Below, piece by piece: positions 56,297-63,559 of a stretch of 64,000 nt of DNA. A program made the translations under genes and the position numbers. The notes beneath the pieces were generated by a model that was given only the letters and a program-made list of their open reading frames with translations, had not been told where the DNA came from and searched no databases. Within the stretch, counting starts at the first letter, position 1; every line of letters starts with the position of its first letter. The DNA comes from Schaalia odontolytica (GTDB lineage Bacteria; Actinomycetota; Actinomycetes; Actinomycetales; Actinomycetaceae): assembly GCF_031191545.1 (NCBI RefSeq), contig NZ_CP133472.1:434001-498000 (forward strand), given 5' to 3'.

Positions 56297-57169
56297 TTAC
56301 TTGTTCATGGGGAGACGGGGGTCCACTTCCTGGTTCTCCCAGGTTGCGCGGATCCAGTGGTGCGCCGGATCGTCGGGGGCCAGCCACACGAGATCCTCGT
56401 TCGGGCCGGCCATGACATTGAGGTAGTACATGTCGTAGCCGGGGGCCGCGACGCAGGGACCGTGATACCCGTGGGGCACGAGGGCGACATCGCCGTCGTG
56501 GACCTCGCAGCATAGGTCGATCGGGCGGCCGGGGCTGCCGTAGGTGCGGTGCAGACCAAAGCCCTTGGATCCCTCGGGGCCGTCTTCGATTTCGAAGTAG
56601 TAGATCTCCTCGAGCTCACGCTCGTCCTCGGAGTCCTGCTCGTGCTTGTGGGCCGGGTAGGAGGACCAGTTACCGCCGGGGGTGATGACCTCGCAGGCCA
56701 GCAGGTGCGAGGTGGTGACGCCCTCGACGGCCAGGGAGTAGTTGTTGACCTGGCGCGAGCAGTCGCCGGCACCGCGCAGGTCGACGCGGACCTGACTCTT
56801 GGGGTAGTAGGCGACGGGGATGTCACGGGTGGCGATCGCGGAGGGCAAGGCGAAACGGCCGCCTTGGGCAGAGGTGACGGTCAGGGTCTTGCCGCGTCCC
56901 ACGTACAGGTAATCGGTGACGCCGGAGAGGACGCCGCGTCGGCCTTCGAGCTCAAAGGTCTGACCGTCAACCTCGACGGTGGCACCGCCTGCGAGAGGCA
57001 GGACGAGGAGCTCGGCCTCGCCGGTTTCGACGACCTGGGAGGCACCCGCTGTCAGGACGAGGACGCTCAGGCCAGAGAAGGCCCAGCCGGCGCGCCTGGG
57101 ATCAATGTCGACGGTGAAATTGCCGTGGCCGGAGGAACCGGCGGGAACGTAGATATCGGGAAGAGTCAT
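56297..57169 (-). CDS. iolB: 5-deoxy-glucuronate isomerase
   Basis: The 290-residue bicupin of the IolB family has SGLSVLVLTAGASQVVETG, CEVITPGGNWSSYPAHKHEQ (metal ligands H-x-H and E), LEEIYYFE and PHGYHGPCVAAPGYDMYYLNVMAG. It converts 5-deoxyglucuronate to 2-deoxy-5-keto-gluconate. CAGGAG lies six bases before the ATG. It lies between iolC (66 bp upstream) and iolD (22 bp downstream). No anomaly seen. Confidence 0.95.
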   Translation of the reverse strand: MTLPDIYVPAGSSGHGNFTVDIDPRRAGWAFSGLSVLVLTAGASQVVETGEAELLVLPLAGGATVEVDGQTFELEGRRGVLSGVTDYLYVGRGKTLTVTSAQGGRFALPSAIATRDIPVAYYPKSQVRVDLRGAGDCSRQVNNYSLAVEGVTTSHLLACEVITPGGNWSSYPAHKHEQDSEDERELEEIYYFEIEDGPEGSKGFGLHRTYGSPGRPIDLCCEVHDGDVALVPHGYHGPCVAAPGYDMYYLNVMAGPNEDLVWLAPDDPAHHWIRATWENQEVDPRLPMNK

Positions 57170-57236
57170 CGTAGTCTCCTGGTAGGGGTGGCATCGGTGC
57201 CGCGGAAAGAAATGGGGACAAGGCGGGGCGGGTTAG

Positions 57237-58202
57237 CTACGGGAGGACCCCCGTTTCGACGAAGGTATTCAGCTGTTCTTGGGTGGGCATCGCGGTTGAG
57301 CATTCGATGTGCGAGCACACGTAGGCTCCCGCGGCCGAGGCGTAGCGGATGGTACGCTCCAGGTCCCACCCTTCGACGAGGCCGTGGATGAGCGCCCCTC
57401 CGAAGGCATCGCCCGCGCCCAGGCCGTTCACGACATCGACATCCCAGGCCTCGACCCACACGCGCTCGTCGGCGGTCTTGGCGAGGGTGCCCTTGGGTCC
57501 CTGCTTGACGATCGCGAGATTGATGCCGCGTTCGAGGAGTGCGTCGGCCGCTCCTTCGGGATCGGAGACGCCGACCGCCATCTCACACTCCTCGCGGTTA
57601 CCAACGGCGACGTCCACGCGGGACAGGACAGCTGCGACGCGCGAACGTGCCTGGGCCATGCCGCTCCACAGGTTGGAGCGGTAATCCAGGTCGAGAATCG
57701 TCACGCCGCTGGAGCGATCCCGATGATCGAGGGCGCGCAGGTGCAGGCCGAAGGAGGAGTCGCGCGACAGGCCGGTCACGGTGAACCAGAAGATTCCGGC
57801 GCGCTCGACGGCGTCCCAATCCACCTGGTCCTCCCCCAGCTCCAGGTCCGGGGCGCTGGGTTCACGGTAGAAGTAGAGAGGGAAGGAGTCCGGAGGGAAC
57901 AGCTCGGCAAAGGTCACGGGGGTGTGGAAGTCGCGCACGGTGACGACGTGGTCGGAGGAGACGCCGAGGCGTTCCAGCTCCCGGGTGACGAAACGACCGA
58001 AGGGGTCGTCCCCCACGCCGGTGATGACGCCGGAGCGATGCCCGAGGCGCGCGGCGGCGACCGCGACGTTCGTCGGGCTTCCGCCGAGGAACTTTCCGAA
58101 GGTCTCGACATCCTCGAGATGGGCGCCGATTTGGAGAGGAAAAACATCGATGCCGGAACGACCCATTGTCAGAATGTCGACATAGCGGCGCTCAAGGGAC
58201 AT
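57237..58202 (-). CDS. iolC: 5-dehydro-2-deoxygluconokinase
   Basis: This 321-residue PfkB/ribokinase-family sugar kinase has GRSGIDVFPLQIGAHLEDV, KFLGGSPTNVAVAAARLG, and the C-terminal anion-hole motif NGLGAGDAFGGALIHG with catalytic Asp. It phosphorylates 2-deoxy-5-keto-gluconate. The ATG at 58202 is followed by MSLERRYVDILTMGRSG, the usual IolC start; the frame upstream is not used. Unlike enterobacterial IolC it has no C-terminal DUF2090 aldolase domain, so a separate aldolase is needed. An iol palindrome lies about 80 bp upstream. Confidence 0.94.
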   Translation of the reverse strand: MSLERRYVDILTMGRSGIDVFPLQIGAHLEDVETFGKFLGGSPTNVAVAAARLGHRSGVITGVGDDPFGRFVTRELERLGVSSDHVVTVRDFHTPVTFAELFPPDSFPLYFYREPSAPDLELGEDQVDWDAVERAGIFWFTVTGLSRDSSFGLHLRALDHRDRSSGVTILDLDYRSNLWSGMAQARSRVAAVLSRVDVAVGNREECEMAVGVSDPEGAADALLERGINLAIVKQGPKGTLAKTADERVWVEAWDVDVVNGLGAGDAFGGALIHGLVEGWDLERTIRYASAAGAYVCSHIECSTAMPTQEQLNTFVETGVLP

Positions 58203-58281
58203 GGTGGCACCTTCCTCTCCATTGGGGTGGCCCGTAAACGTTTCGTTCCAAGGATGCACTATCGACAGGCAATCGTCAAAC

Positions 58282-58295
58282 TTTGTCCATACAAT
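58282..58295. promoter_or_regulatory. iol-regulon palindrome upstream of iolC
   Basis: TTTGTCCATACAAT lies in the iolC/gntR divergent region, 80 bp from the iolC ATG. It is near-identical to the site upstream of the transporter. Confidence 0.6.
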
Positions 58296-58348
58296 ATATA
58301 CCAGCGCGTCACTCTCCTGCGCTAGATCGACGCTGATACTATGTAACC

Positions 58349-58360
58349 CTAAATATTTAG
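58349..58360. promoter_or_regulatory. 12-bp perfect palindrome CTAAATATTTAG
   Basis: Upstream of gntR, 32 bp before its ATG. It is the most A/T-rich spot in the divergent region, next to TATGTA. Larger TGCGCTA / TAGCGCA arms (58318-58324 and 58358-58364) enclose it. Possible operator; no known match. Confidence 0.35.
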
Positions 58361-58385
58361 CGCAGCCGTCGCTCACACACGAAGG

Positions 58386-58399
58386 TTTGACATGTCAAA
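58386..58399. promoter_or_regulatory. 14-bp perfect palindrome TTTGACATGTCAAA over the gntR start codon
   Basis: The gntR ATG lies inside this palindrome. It shares TTTG-N6-CAAA with the five iol palindromes but has ACATGT-type centre. It may be a variant operator for autoregulation. Confidence 0.45.
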
Positions 58400-59159
58400 A
58401 GCATCGCTCACCACAGAGAACGCTCCCTACGTTCCGGACATTACGCTGGACCGTTCCTCCCCCGTACCCCTGTACTTCCAGATTTCGGAGCCCATCGCAG
58501 AGCTCATCAACTCTGGCGCACTACCGGCGGACACCCGCCTGGAGGACGAGCTGTCCATGGCGGCGCGACTGCACGTTTCCCGCCCCACCGCGAGACAGGC
58601 CCTGCAACGTCTGGTCGATCGAGGCCTCCTGACGCGCCGCCGCGGCGTCGGCACGATTGTGTCCCCGCGCCACGTCCACCGCCCCATGGAACTCACCTCG
58701 CTCATGCGCGACCTCGTCGATGCGGGCCACAAGGTTCATACAACCATCCAGCGTTACGAAGCCCGCCCGGCGACAGCGCAGGAGGCAGATGCCCTGAAGA
58801 TCACCGAGGGCACCCTCATTGTCCACATCGAACGCACCCGCTTCGCCAACGATGAGCCGATCGCCGTGCTGACGAACTACATCCCCACGGACATCGCGCC
58901 GACCATGCAAGAACTCGAGTCCGGCTCCCTCTACGACCTCATGCGCGAGCGCGGGGTCACCCTGGCCTCGGCCCGTCAGGTAATCGGCGCACGCAGCGCT
59001 ACCACCAAGGAAGCCAAGCTACTATCCGAGCATCGCGGCGCGGCACTGCTGACAACGCAGCGCACGACCTACGACCCCTCGGGACGCATCGTCGAGTATG
59101 GCGCCCACATCTACCGCGCGTCACGATACTCCTTCGAGGCCAGCCTTTTCGCTCAGTGA
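58392..59159 (+). CDS. GntR-family transcriptional regulator (HutC/UTRA type), probable iol regulator
   Basis: The 255-residue protein has an N-terminal winged helix (about 20-90): VPLYFQISEPIAELINSG, LSMAARLHVSRPTARQALQRL and RRRGVGTIV. A UTRA ligand-binding domain (about 105-250) follows, with IERTRFANDEPIAVLTNYIP and YEF-like SFEASLFAQ end. It is divergent from iolC-B-D and 111 bp upstream of the transaldolase gene. Placement amid five shared palindromes makes it the obvious inositol-pathway regulator. GAAGG lies upstream of the ATG. Confidence 0.92.
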   Translation: MSKASLTTENAPYVPDITLDRSSPVPLYFQISEPIAELINSGALPADTRLEDELSMAARLHVSRPTARQALQRLVDRGLLTRRRGVGTIVSPRHVHRPMELTSLMRDLVDAGHKVHTTIQRYEARPATAQEADALKITEGTLIVHIERTRFANDEPIAVLTNYIPTDIAPTMQELESGSLYDLMRERGVTLASARQVIGARSATTKEAKLLSEHRGAALLTTQRTTYDPSGRIVEYGAHIYRASRYSFEASLFAQ

Positions 59160-59173
59160 CGAAGCATTGACAC

Positions 59174-59187
59174 TTTGTCCTAACAAA
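59174..59187. promoter_or_regulatory. iol-regulon palindrome upstream of the transaldolase-family gene
   Basis: TTTGTCCTAACAAA, three bases upstream of the -35 TTGACA of the promoter at 59191-59219. Confidence 0.65.
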
Positions 59188-59190
59188 CTG

Positions 59191-59219
59191 TTGACAGGTA
59201 GAAGCGCTGGCCGTAGACT
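59191..59219 (+). promoter_or_regulatory. Promoter of the transaldolase-family gene
   Basis: TTGACA (59191-59196) and TAGACT (59214-59219) are spaced 17 bp, with the start codon 52 bp past the -10. A full -35 match. Confidence 0.8.
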
Positions 59220-59270
59220 CATTCCCGACGGAGAAAGTTGAAAAGCAATCACAAAGGAGTGCTTCCCGCC

Positions 59271-60347
59271 ATGTCCATCGAGTACACCCCCGGCCCCCTT
59301 CTGGACGCCGCGCGCAACACCCCCACCGCCCTGTGGAACGATTCCTCGGATCCGGGCGAGCTGGCACAGTCCATCTCCTTCGGCGGCGTCGGCGCGACCT
59401 GCAACCCCACCATCGCCTACACCTGCATCAACCAGCGTCGCGACGTCTGGCTGCCACGCATCGCTGAACTCGCCAAGGAGATGCCTGACGCCACCGAGTC
59501 CGAGATCGGCTGGCAGGTCGTGCGCGAGCTGTCCCTCGAGGCCGCCAAGCTCCTCGAACCCATCTTCGAGGCCGAGAAGGGGCGCAACGGCCGCCTGTCC
59601 ATGCAGACGGACCCCCGCCTGGCCCGCTCCGCCAAGGCCCTGGCCGACCAGGCCGAGGAGTTCCACAACCTCGCCAAGAACATCATCGTGAAGATCCCCG
59701 CCACCTCGGTGGGCGTTGAGGCGATCGAAGAGGCCACCTACCGTGGCGTCTCCATTAACGTGACGGTGTCCTTCTCCGTCGCGCAGGCCGTCACCACCGG
59801 CGAGGCCATCGAGCGTGGCCTGAAGCGCCGCGAGGCCGAGGGCAAGGACACCTCCCAGATGGGCCCGGTCGTCACCCTCATGGTGGGCCGCCTCGACGAC
59901 TGGATCAAAGAGGTCGCCGCGCGCGACAAGATGTTCCTGGATCCGGGTCACCTCGAGTGGTGTGGCGTTGCCGCCTTCAAGCGCGCCTACCAGGAGTTCC
60001 GCGAGCGCGGCCTGCGCGCACGCATGCTCTCCGCTGCATTCCGCAACGTCATGCACTGGTCCGAGTTCGTCGGTGGCGACGTCGTCGTCTCCCCGCCGTT
60101 CAAGTGGGCCAAGCTCATCAACGAGTCGGACTACAAGATGGAAGAGCGCATGGATATCCCGGTGCGCGAGGACATCATGAAGACGCTGCTCTCGATCCCC
60201 GAGTTCGTCCGCGCCTACGAGCCCGACGGCATGACCCCGGAGGAGTTCGACACCTTCGGCGCCACCGTGAAGACCCTGCGTGGCTTCCTGCAGGCAGACG
60301 CCGACCTCGACACCCTGGTGCGCGACGTCATTATGCCCGCTCCATGA
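59271..60347 (+). CDS. Transaldolase-family protein in the iol cluster
   Basis: The 358-residue class I aldolase-type barrel of the transaldolase family (PF00923 type) has GVGATCNPTIAYTCI near residue 40. The Schiff-base lysine is in NIIVKIPATSVGVEAIEEAT near residue 145, followed by GVSINVTVSFSVAQAV. Its length fits transaldolases, but context does not: it lies between gntR and iolG with an iol-type operator. IolJ, the aldolase for 2-deoxy-5-keto-gluconate 6-phosphate, is missing here, so this protein may do that cleavage. The ATG follows AAAGGAG at 12 bases. Confidence 0.85.
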   Translation: MSIEYTPGPLLDAARNTPTALWNDSSDPGELAQSISFGGVGATCNPTIAYTCINQRRDVWLPRIAELAKEMPDATESEIGWQVVRELSLEAAKLLEPIFEAEKGRNGRLSMQTDPRLARSAKALADQAEEFHNLAKNIIVKIPATSVGVEAIEEATYRGVSINVTVSFSVAQAVTTGEAIERGLKRREAEGKDTSQMGPVVTLMVGRLDDWIKEVAARDKMFLDPGHLEWCGVAAFKRAYQEFRERGLRARMLSAAFRNVMHWSEFVGGDVVVSPPFKWAKLINESDYKMEERMDIPVREDIMKTLLSIPEFVRAYEPDGMTPEEFDTFGATVKTLRGFLQADADLDTLVRDVIMPAP

Positions 60348-60354
60348 TCCACTC

Positions 60355-60385
60355 GGTGGCCCCACATCTGAGGTGTGGGGCCACC
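60355..60385 (+). terminator. Hairpin between the transaldolase-family gene and iolG
   Basis: A perfect 11-bp stem (GGTGGCCCCAC / GTGGGGCCACC) has a 9-nt loop, 8 bp past the stop, followed by AACGGTCACGGTTTC. No separate promoter for iolG is evident, so partial termination is likely. Confidence 0.6.
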
Positions 60386-60442
60386 AACGGTCACGGTTTC
60401 TCTGCCCTCCAACAACCCACTCCTCACCAGAAAGAAGCAAAG

Positions 60443-61432
60443 ATGCTCAACATTGCCGTCATCGGTGCCGGCCGCATCGGCCACGTCCACGCCAAGACCA
60501 TCGCCGCCCACCCAGGTGCCACCCTCGCCCTCGTTGCGGACCCTTTCGGTGACGCCGCCGAGAAACTCGCGGCCACATACGGTGCCCGCCACACGACAGA
60601 CGTGGACTCCGTCTTCGCTGATGAGAGTGTCGACGCCGTTGTCATCGGCTCCCCCACTCCGCTGCACATCCCCCACCTGCTCGCCGCCGCCAAGGCAGGC
60701 AAGGCCGTGCTGTGCGAGAAGCCGATCGCCCTGGACATGGAGGACGTCGAGGCCGCCCGCGACGAGCTGAGCGCCGTGTCCGTGCCGGTCATGTTCGGCT
60801 TCAACCGTCGATTCGACCCTTCCTTCGCCGCGGTCCACACCCAGCTCGAAAAGGGCACAATCGGCGAGCTGGAGAACCTGCTCATCATCTCGCGCGACCC
60901 CGCCGCTCCCCCGGCTGAGTACGTGAAGGTTTCCGGCGGCATCTTCCGCGACATGACCATCCACGACTTCGACATGGCTCGCTTCTTCCTGGGCGACATC
61001 GTCGAGGTTCACGCCTTCGGCCAGAACTTCAACGAGGAGATCAAGGAAGCCGGCGACTTCGACGCCGCCGTCGTCACCCTGAAGAACGCTGCCGGCGTTG
61101 TCGCGACCATCGTCAACAACCGCAAGTGCTCGGCTGGCTACGACCAGCGCCTTGAGGCCCAGGGTTCGACGGGGACGCTCAACGCGGACAACATCCGCGC
61201 CACGACCGTGCGTCTGTCCAACGGCGAGGTCACAGATGCGGCCGAGCCTTACCTGGACTTCTTCCTGCAGCGCTACGCGGACGCCTACCGCATTGAGCTG
61301 ACCGAGTTCATCGACGCGGTCGTCGCGGGCACCAAGCCCACGCCGTCCATTGACGATGCGATTGAGGCTCTGCGCTTGGCCGAGGCCGCGACGGAGTCGG
61401 CGCAGACCGGCAAGCCCGTGTCGCTGGCCTGA
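60443..61432 (+). CDS. iolG: Inositol 2-dehydrogenase (Gfo/Idh/MocA family)
   Basis: The 329-residue oxidoreductase has the Rossmann motif IAVIGAGRIGHVHAKTI (4-20), VIGSPTPLHIPHL and CEKPIALDMEDV with the catalytic Lys-Pro. FGFNRRFDPSF, SGGIFRDMTIHDFDMARFF (Asp/His pair) and a C-terminal EF-rich helix follow. IolG oxidises myo-inositol to scyllo-inosose with NAD. The start is ATG at 60443; the long upstream frame lies in the preceding gene. A strong terminator follows. Confidence 0.93.
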   Translation: MLNIAVIGAGRIGHVHAKTIAAHPGATLALVADPFGDAAEKLAATYGARHTTDVDSVFADESVDAVVIGSPTPLHIPHLLAAAKAGKAVLCEKPIALDMEDVEAARDELSAVSVPVMFGFNRRFDPSFAAVHTQLEKGTIGELENLLIISRDPAAPPAEYVKVSGGIFRDMTIHDFDMARFFLGDIVEVHAFGQNFNEEIKEAGDFDAAVVTLKNAAGVVATIVNNRKCSAGYDQRLEAQGSTGTLNADNIRATTVRLSNGEVTDAAEPYLDFFLQRYADAYRIELTEFIDAVVAGTKPTPSIDDAIEALRLAEAATESAQTGKPVSLA

Positions 61433-61447
61433 GATGAGCCTGAATTG

Positions 61448-61478
61448 TCCCGGTGGGACGCAAGGCGTCCCACCGGGA
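61448..61478 (+). terminator. Terminator of iolG
   Basis: A perfect 14-bp stem (TCCCGGTGGGACGC / GCGTCCCACCGGGA) has a 3-nt loop, 15 bp past the stop, followed by TTCTCGCG. Strong stem, short tail. Confidence 0.8.
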
Positions 61479-61624
61479 TTCTCGCGCGTGGATGGTCATT
61501 GTCGAAGCACTACGCCATCTGACGGGGATGCCAAAACAGCATGTCAGGCGGGTTTCACAGGTCGGCGCATGCGCGTGTGTTCACGCCTCACACCGGGGGC
61601 TGGGAAATCTCCCAAGGCAGATTC

Positions 61625-61638
61625 TTTGTCTGGACAAT
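61625..61638. promoter_or_regulatory. iol-regulon palindrome upstream of iolE
   Basis: TTTGTCTGGACAAT overlaps the -35 TGGACA of the iolE promoter, a direct repression geometry. Confidence 0.65.
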
Positions 61639-61658
61639 TAGACAGGATCGAGTAGAAT
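61631..61658 (+). promoter_or_regulatory. Promoter of iolE
   Basis: TGGACA (61631-61636) and TAGAAT (61653-61658) are spaced 16 bp, 56 bp before the iolE ATG. Confidence 0.65.
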
Positions 61659-61714
61659 GGCGACACCGGCACTTCTCGCCGATGTTGACAACCGCGACTC
61701 ATAGGAGAGCTGCA

Positions 61715-62641
61715 ATGACTCACGTCTACGATCCCGCAACCGCGATCTTCGACCCGAACGGCATCACATGGGGCATGCACCCGATTGCGTGGCGTAACGA
61801 CGACATTCCTGAGGTCGGCGAATGGAACACCATCGACATCATGTTCGATGACCTAGCCGAGGCTGGTTTCGCAGGCACCGAGGTCGCCGGCTGGTATCCC
61901 TCGAAAGAAGAGACGAAGGAAAAGGCTGAGGCTGCCGGCCTGAAGATCGTCGCCCAGTGGTTCTCCTCCTTCATCGTCCGCGACGGCGTCGAGGCCGTCA
62001 TCCCGGACTTCCGCGCCACCTGCGAATACCTGCAGTTCCTGGGTGCCTCACGCGTCGTGGTCTCCGAGCAGACCGGCTCCGTGCAGGGAATCCGCGACAT
62101 CTGTATCTTCGAGAACAAGCCCGTCCTCAAGGAAGAGGAATGGCCGGTTCTCGCCGCTGGCCTGAACAAGCTCGGCGAAATCGCCCACGAGTACGGCCTC
62201 GATTTGGTCTACCACCACCACCTGGGCACCGTCATCCAGACCAAGGACGAGACGCTGCGTATGCTCGAGCTGACGGATCCGGACAAGGTCTCCCTCCTGT
62301 TCGACACGGGCCACGCGTTCGTCGGCGACGGCGACGTCATGGGCCTGCTGCGCGGCGCGATCGACCGCATCAAGCACGTGCACTTCAAGGATGTGCGCCC
62401 CGCCAAGATGGAAGAGTCACGCGAGGCCAAGCGTTCCTTCCTCGATTCTTTCCTCGCCGGCATGTTCACGGTCCCCGGCGACGGCACCATCGATTTCACC
62501 GAGCCCTACGCCTTCCTCGTTGAGCACGGCTACAAGGGCTGGATCCTGGTTGAGGCCGAGCAGGATCCGAAGATCGCCCCTCCGCTCGAGTACGCGCACA
62601 TCGCGCGTGACTACGTGTTGGGCACGCTGCTGGGTCAGTGA
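61715..62641 (+). CDS. iolE: Myo-inosose-2 dehydratase
   Basis: The 308-residue TIM-barrel of the IolE/xylose-isomerase-like family has ITWGMHPIAWRNDDIPEVG, GFAGTEVAGWYPS, LVYHHHLGTVIQT, LLFDTGHAF, HVHFKDVRP and WILVEAEQDP. The Glu/Asp/His/Glu metal site is recognisable. It dehydrates scyllo-inosose to the trihydroxycyclohexane dione used by IolD. The ATG at 61715 has AGGAG before it; 58 upstream codons are excluded. It has its own promoter and operator and ends with a strong terminator. Confidence 0.95.
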   Translation: MTHVYDPATAIFDPNGITWGMHPIAWRNDDIPEVGEWNTIDIMFDDLAEAGFAGTEVAGWYPSKEETKEKAEAAGLKIVAQWFSSFIVRDGVEAVIPDFRATCEYLQFLGASRVVVSEQTGSVQGIRDICIFENKPVLKEEEWPVLAAGLNKLGEIAHEYGLDLVYHHHLGTVIQTKDETLRMLELTDPDKVSLLFDTGHAFVGDGDVMGLLRGAIDRIKHVHFKDVRPAKMEESREAKRSFLDSFLAGMFTVPGDGTIDFTEPYAFLVEHGYKGWILVEAEQDPKIAPPLEYAHIARDYVLGTLLGQ

Positions 62642-62680
62642 GCAGCTTCGCGCGGTTCCTCAACATCCCGCGCAAGTCAT

Positions 62681-62715
62681 GAGGGGTGGAAGCGACTCGT
62701 TCGCTTCCACCCCTC
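62681..62715 (+). terminator. Terminator of iolE
   Basis: A perfect 15-bp stem (GAGGGGTGGAAGCGA / TCGCTTCCACCCCTC) has a 5-nt loop, 39 bp past the iolE stop. Confidence 0.8.
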
Positions 62716-62860
62716 TATCGACGCCCCGTCAAGCACCTAAACCGTCACCGCTAACTGCCCTCACACGGGGCATCTTCTCCTTTACTACAGCCTCACGGGG
62801 CTGACAGAAGCCGCTATGCCCGCACAGTCCTCGGTCGCGCAAGCCCACCTCTGCCACAAA

Positions 62861-62897
62861 AGGTTGTCGGTGCGGGCAATGCCCGCACCGACAACCT
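62861..62897 (-). terminator. Terminator for the minus-strand toxin-antitoxin-like operon
   Basis: A perfect 17-bp stem (AGGTTGTCGGTGCGGGC / GCCCGCACCGACAACCT) has a 3-nt loop. The minus strand continues TTTGTGG, making a TTTT run with the last T of the stem. This is the strongest intrinsic terminator in the window. It lies 174 bp past the PIN gene. Confidence 0.85.
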
Positions 62898-63070
62898 CGT
62901 CTCACGCCCGAGGAGCGGTGAAGACAAGCGGAAGCGCTTCCCCGCGAGCATCGCTCGGTGGGCACTCCCCCACCTGCAAGGTCGATCTCTCGCCATCCCA
63001 CGAGCACGCCGCGCCCGGCGTAGGAAACGTGGAGTGCGAGTAGTCCAATCCCCGCCACAAACCGGAGCCA

Positions 63071-63556
63071 CTACAGAACGAGACTCATCTTCTCGTCGCG
63101 CAGCATTGTGAATGGATCCAGGTACTCCACGTTCAACCCGTCGCAAGCATCGGGAATCTTGATCCGCTTCTTAGATCCTGGTGCAGGTTTTTCGCGCGTG
63201 ACGACCACCCGTCCATAAGCCAAAGCGTGCGCGACAATCCACGAGTCCGCAACGCTCTGAAATTCATTGATCGCACTCGGTTTGTAGCTTTGTCCCCGGG
63301 CCCACTCCATCACTTGCCGATACGAGGCCATCACAAGAGCGTCTGGATCAACGAATTGTTTCCTGTTTCTCCTAGCCCAAACCTTCAACGAATCCTCGTC
63401 ATCCTCACGAACAAGTTCTTTGTAGACATGCGTGATACTCACAGCGCGCTGCGAGTTGAATAATCCCGCAATGAAGTCCCAGTAACCAGGCGTCAGGTCA
63501 AACGCATAGTAGGTGTTTGCCGCGTCAATGAAAACGTTTGTGTCGAGGACGTACAT
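63071..63556 (-). CDS. DUF4411 family PIN-domain protein (putative toxin)
   Basis: The 161-residue PIN-fold protein begins MYVLDTNVFIDAANTYYAFD. D5 and later acidic residues (E47 in YKELVRED, D105 in VADSWIVAHAL) fit the PIN metal site. VVVTREKPAPGSKKRIKIPD matches the DUF4411 group. PIN proteins are mostly RNases in toxin-antitoxin pairs. It starts three bases after the stop of an ImmA/IrrE-type gene, and this pairing is known from surveys of type II systems. Codon use looks less GC-biased than its neighbours, which suggests transfer. Confidence 0.85.
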   Translation of the reverse strand: MYVLDTNVFIDAANTYYAFDLTPGYWDFIAGLFNSQRAVSITHVYKELVREDDEDSLKVWARRNRKQFVDPDALVMASYRQVMEWARGQSYKPSAINEFQSVADSWIVAHALAYGRVVVTREKPAPGSKKRIKIPDACDGLNVEYLDPFTMLRDEKMSLVL

Positions 63557-63559
63557 CGC

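Larger units (their letters stand above)
62642..63070. other. Intergenic region between iolE and the PIN gene
   Basis: This 429-bp stretch has no supported gene. It carries two convergent strong hairpins: the iolE terminator at 62681-62715 and a minus-strand terminator at 62861-62897. Short open frames here have no recognisable features. Confidence 0.75.
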
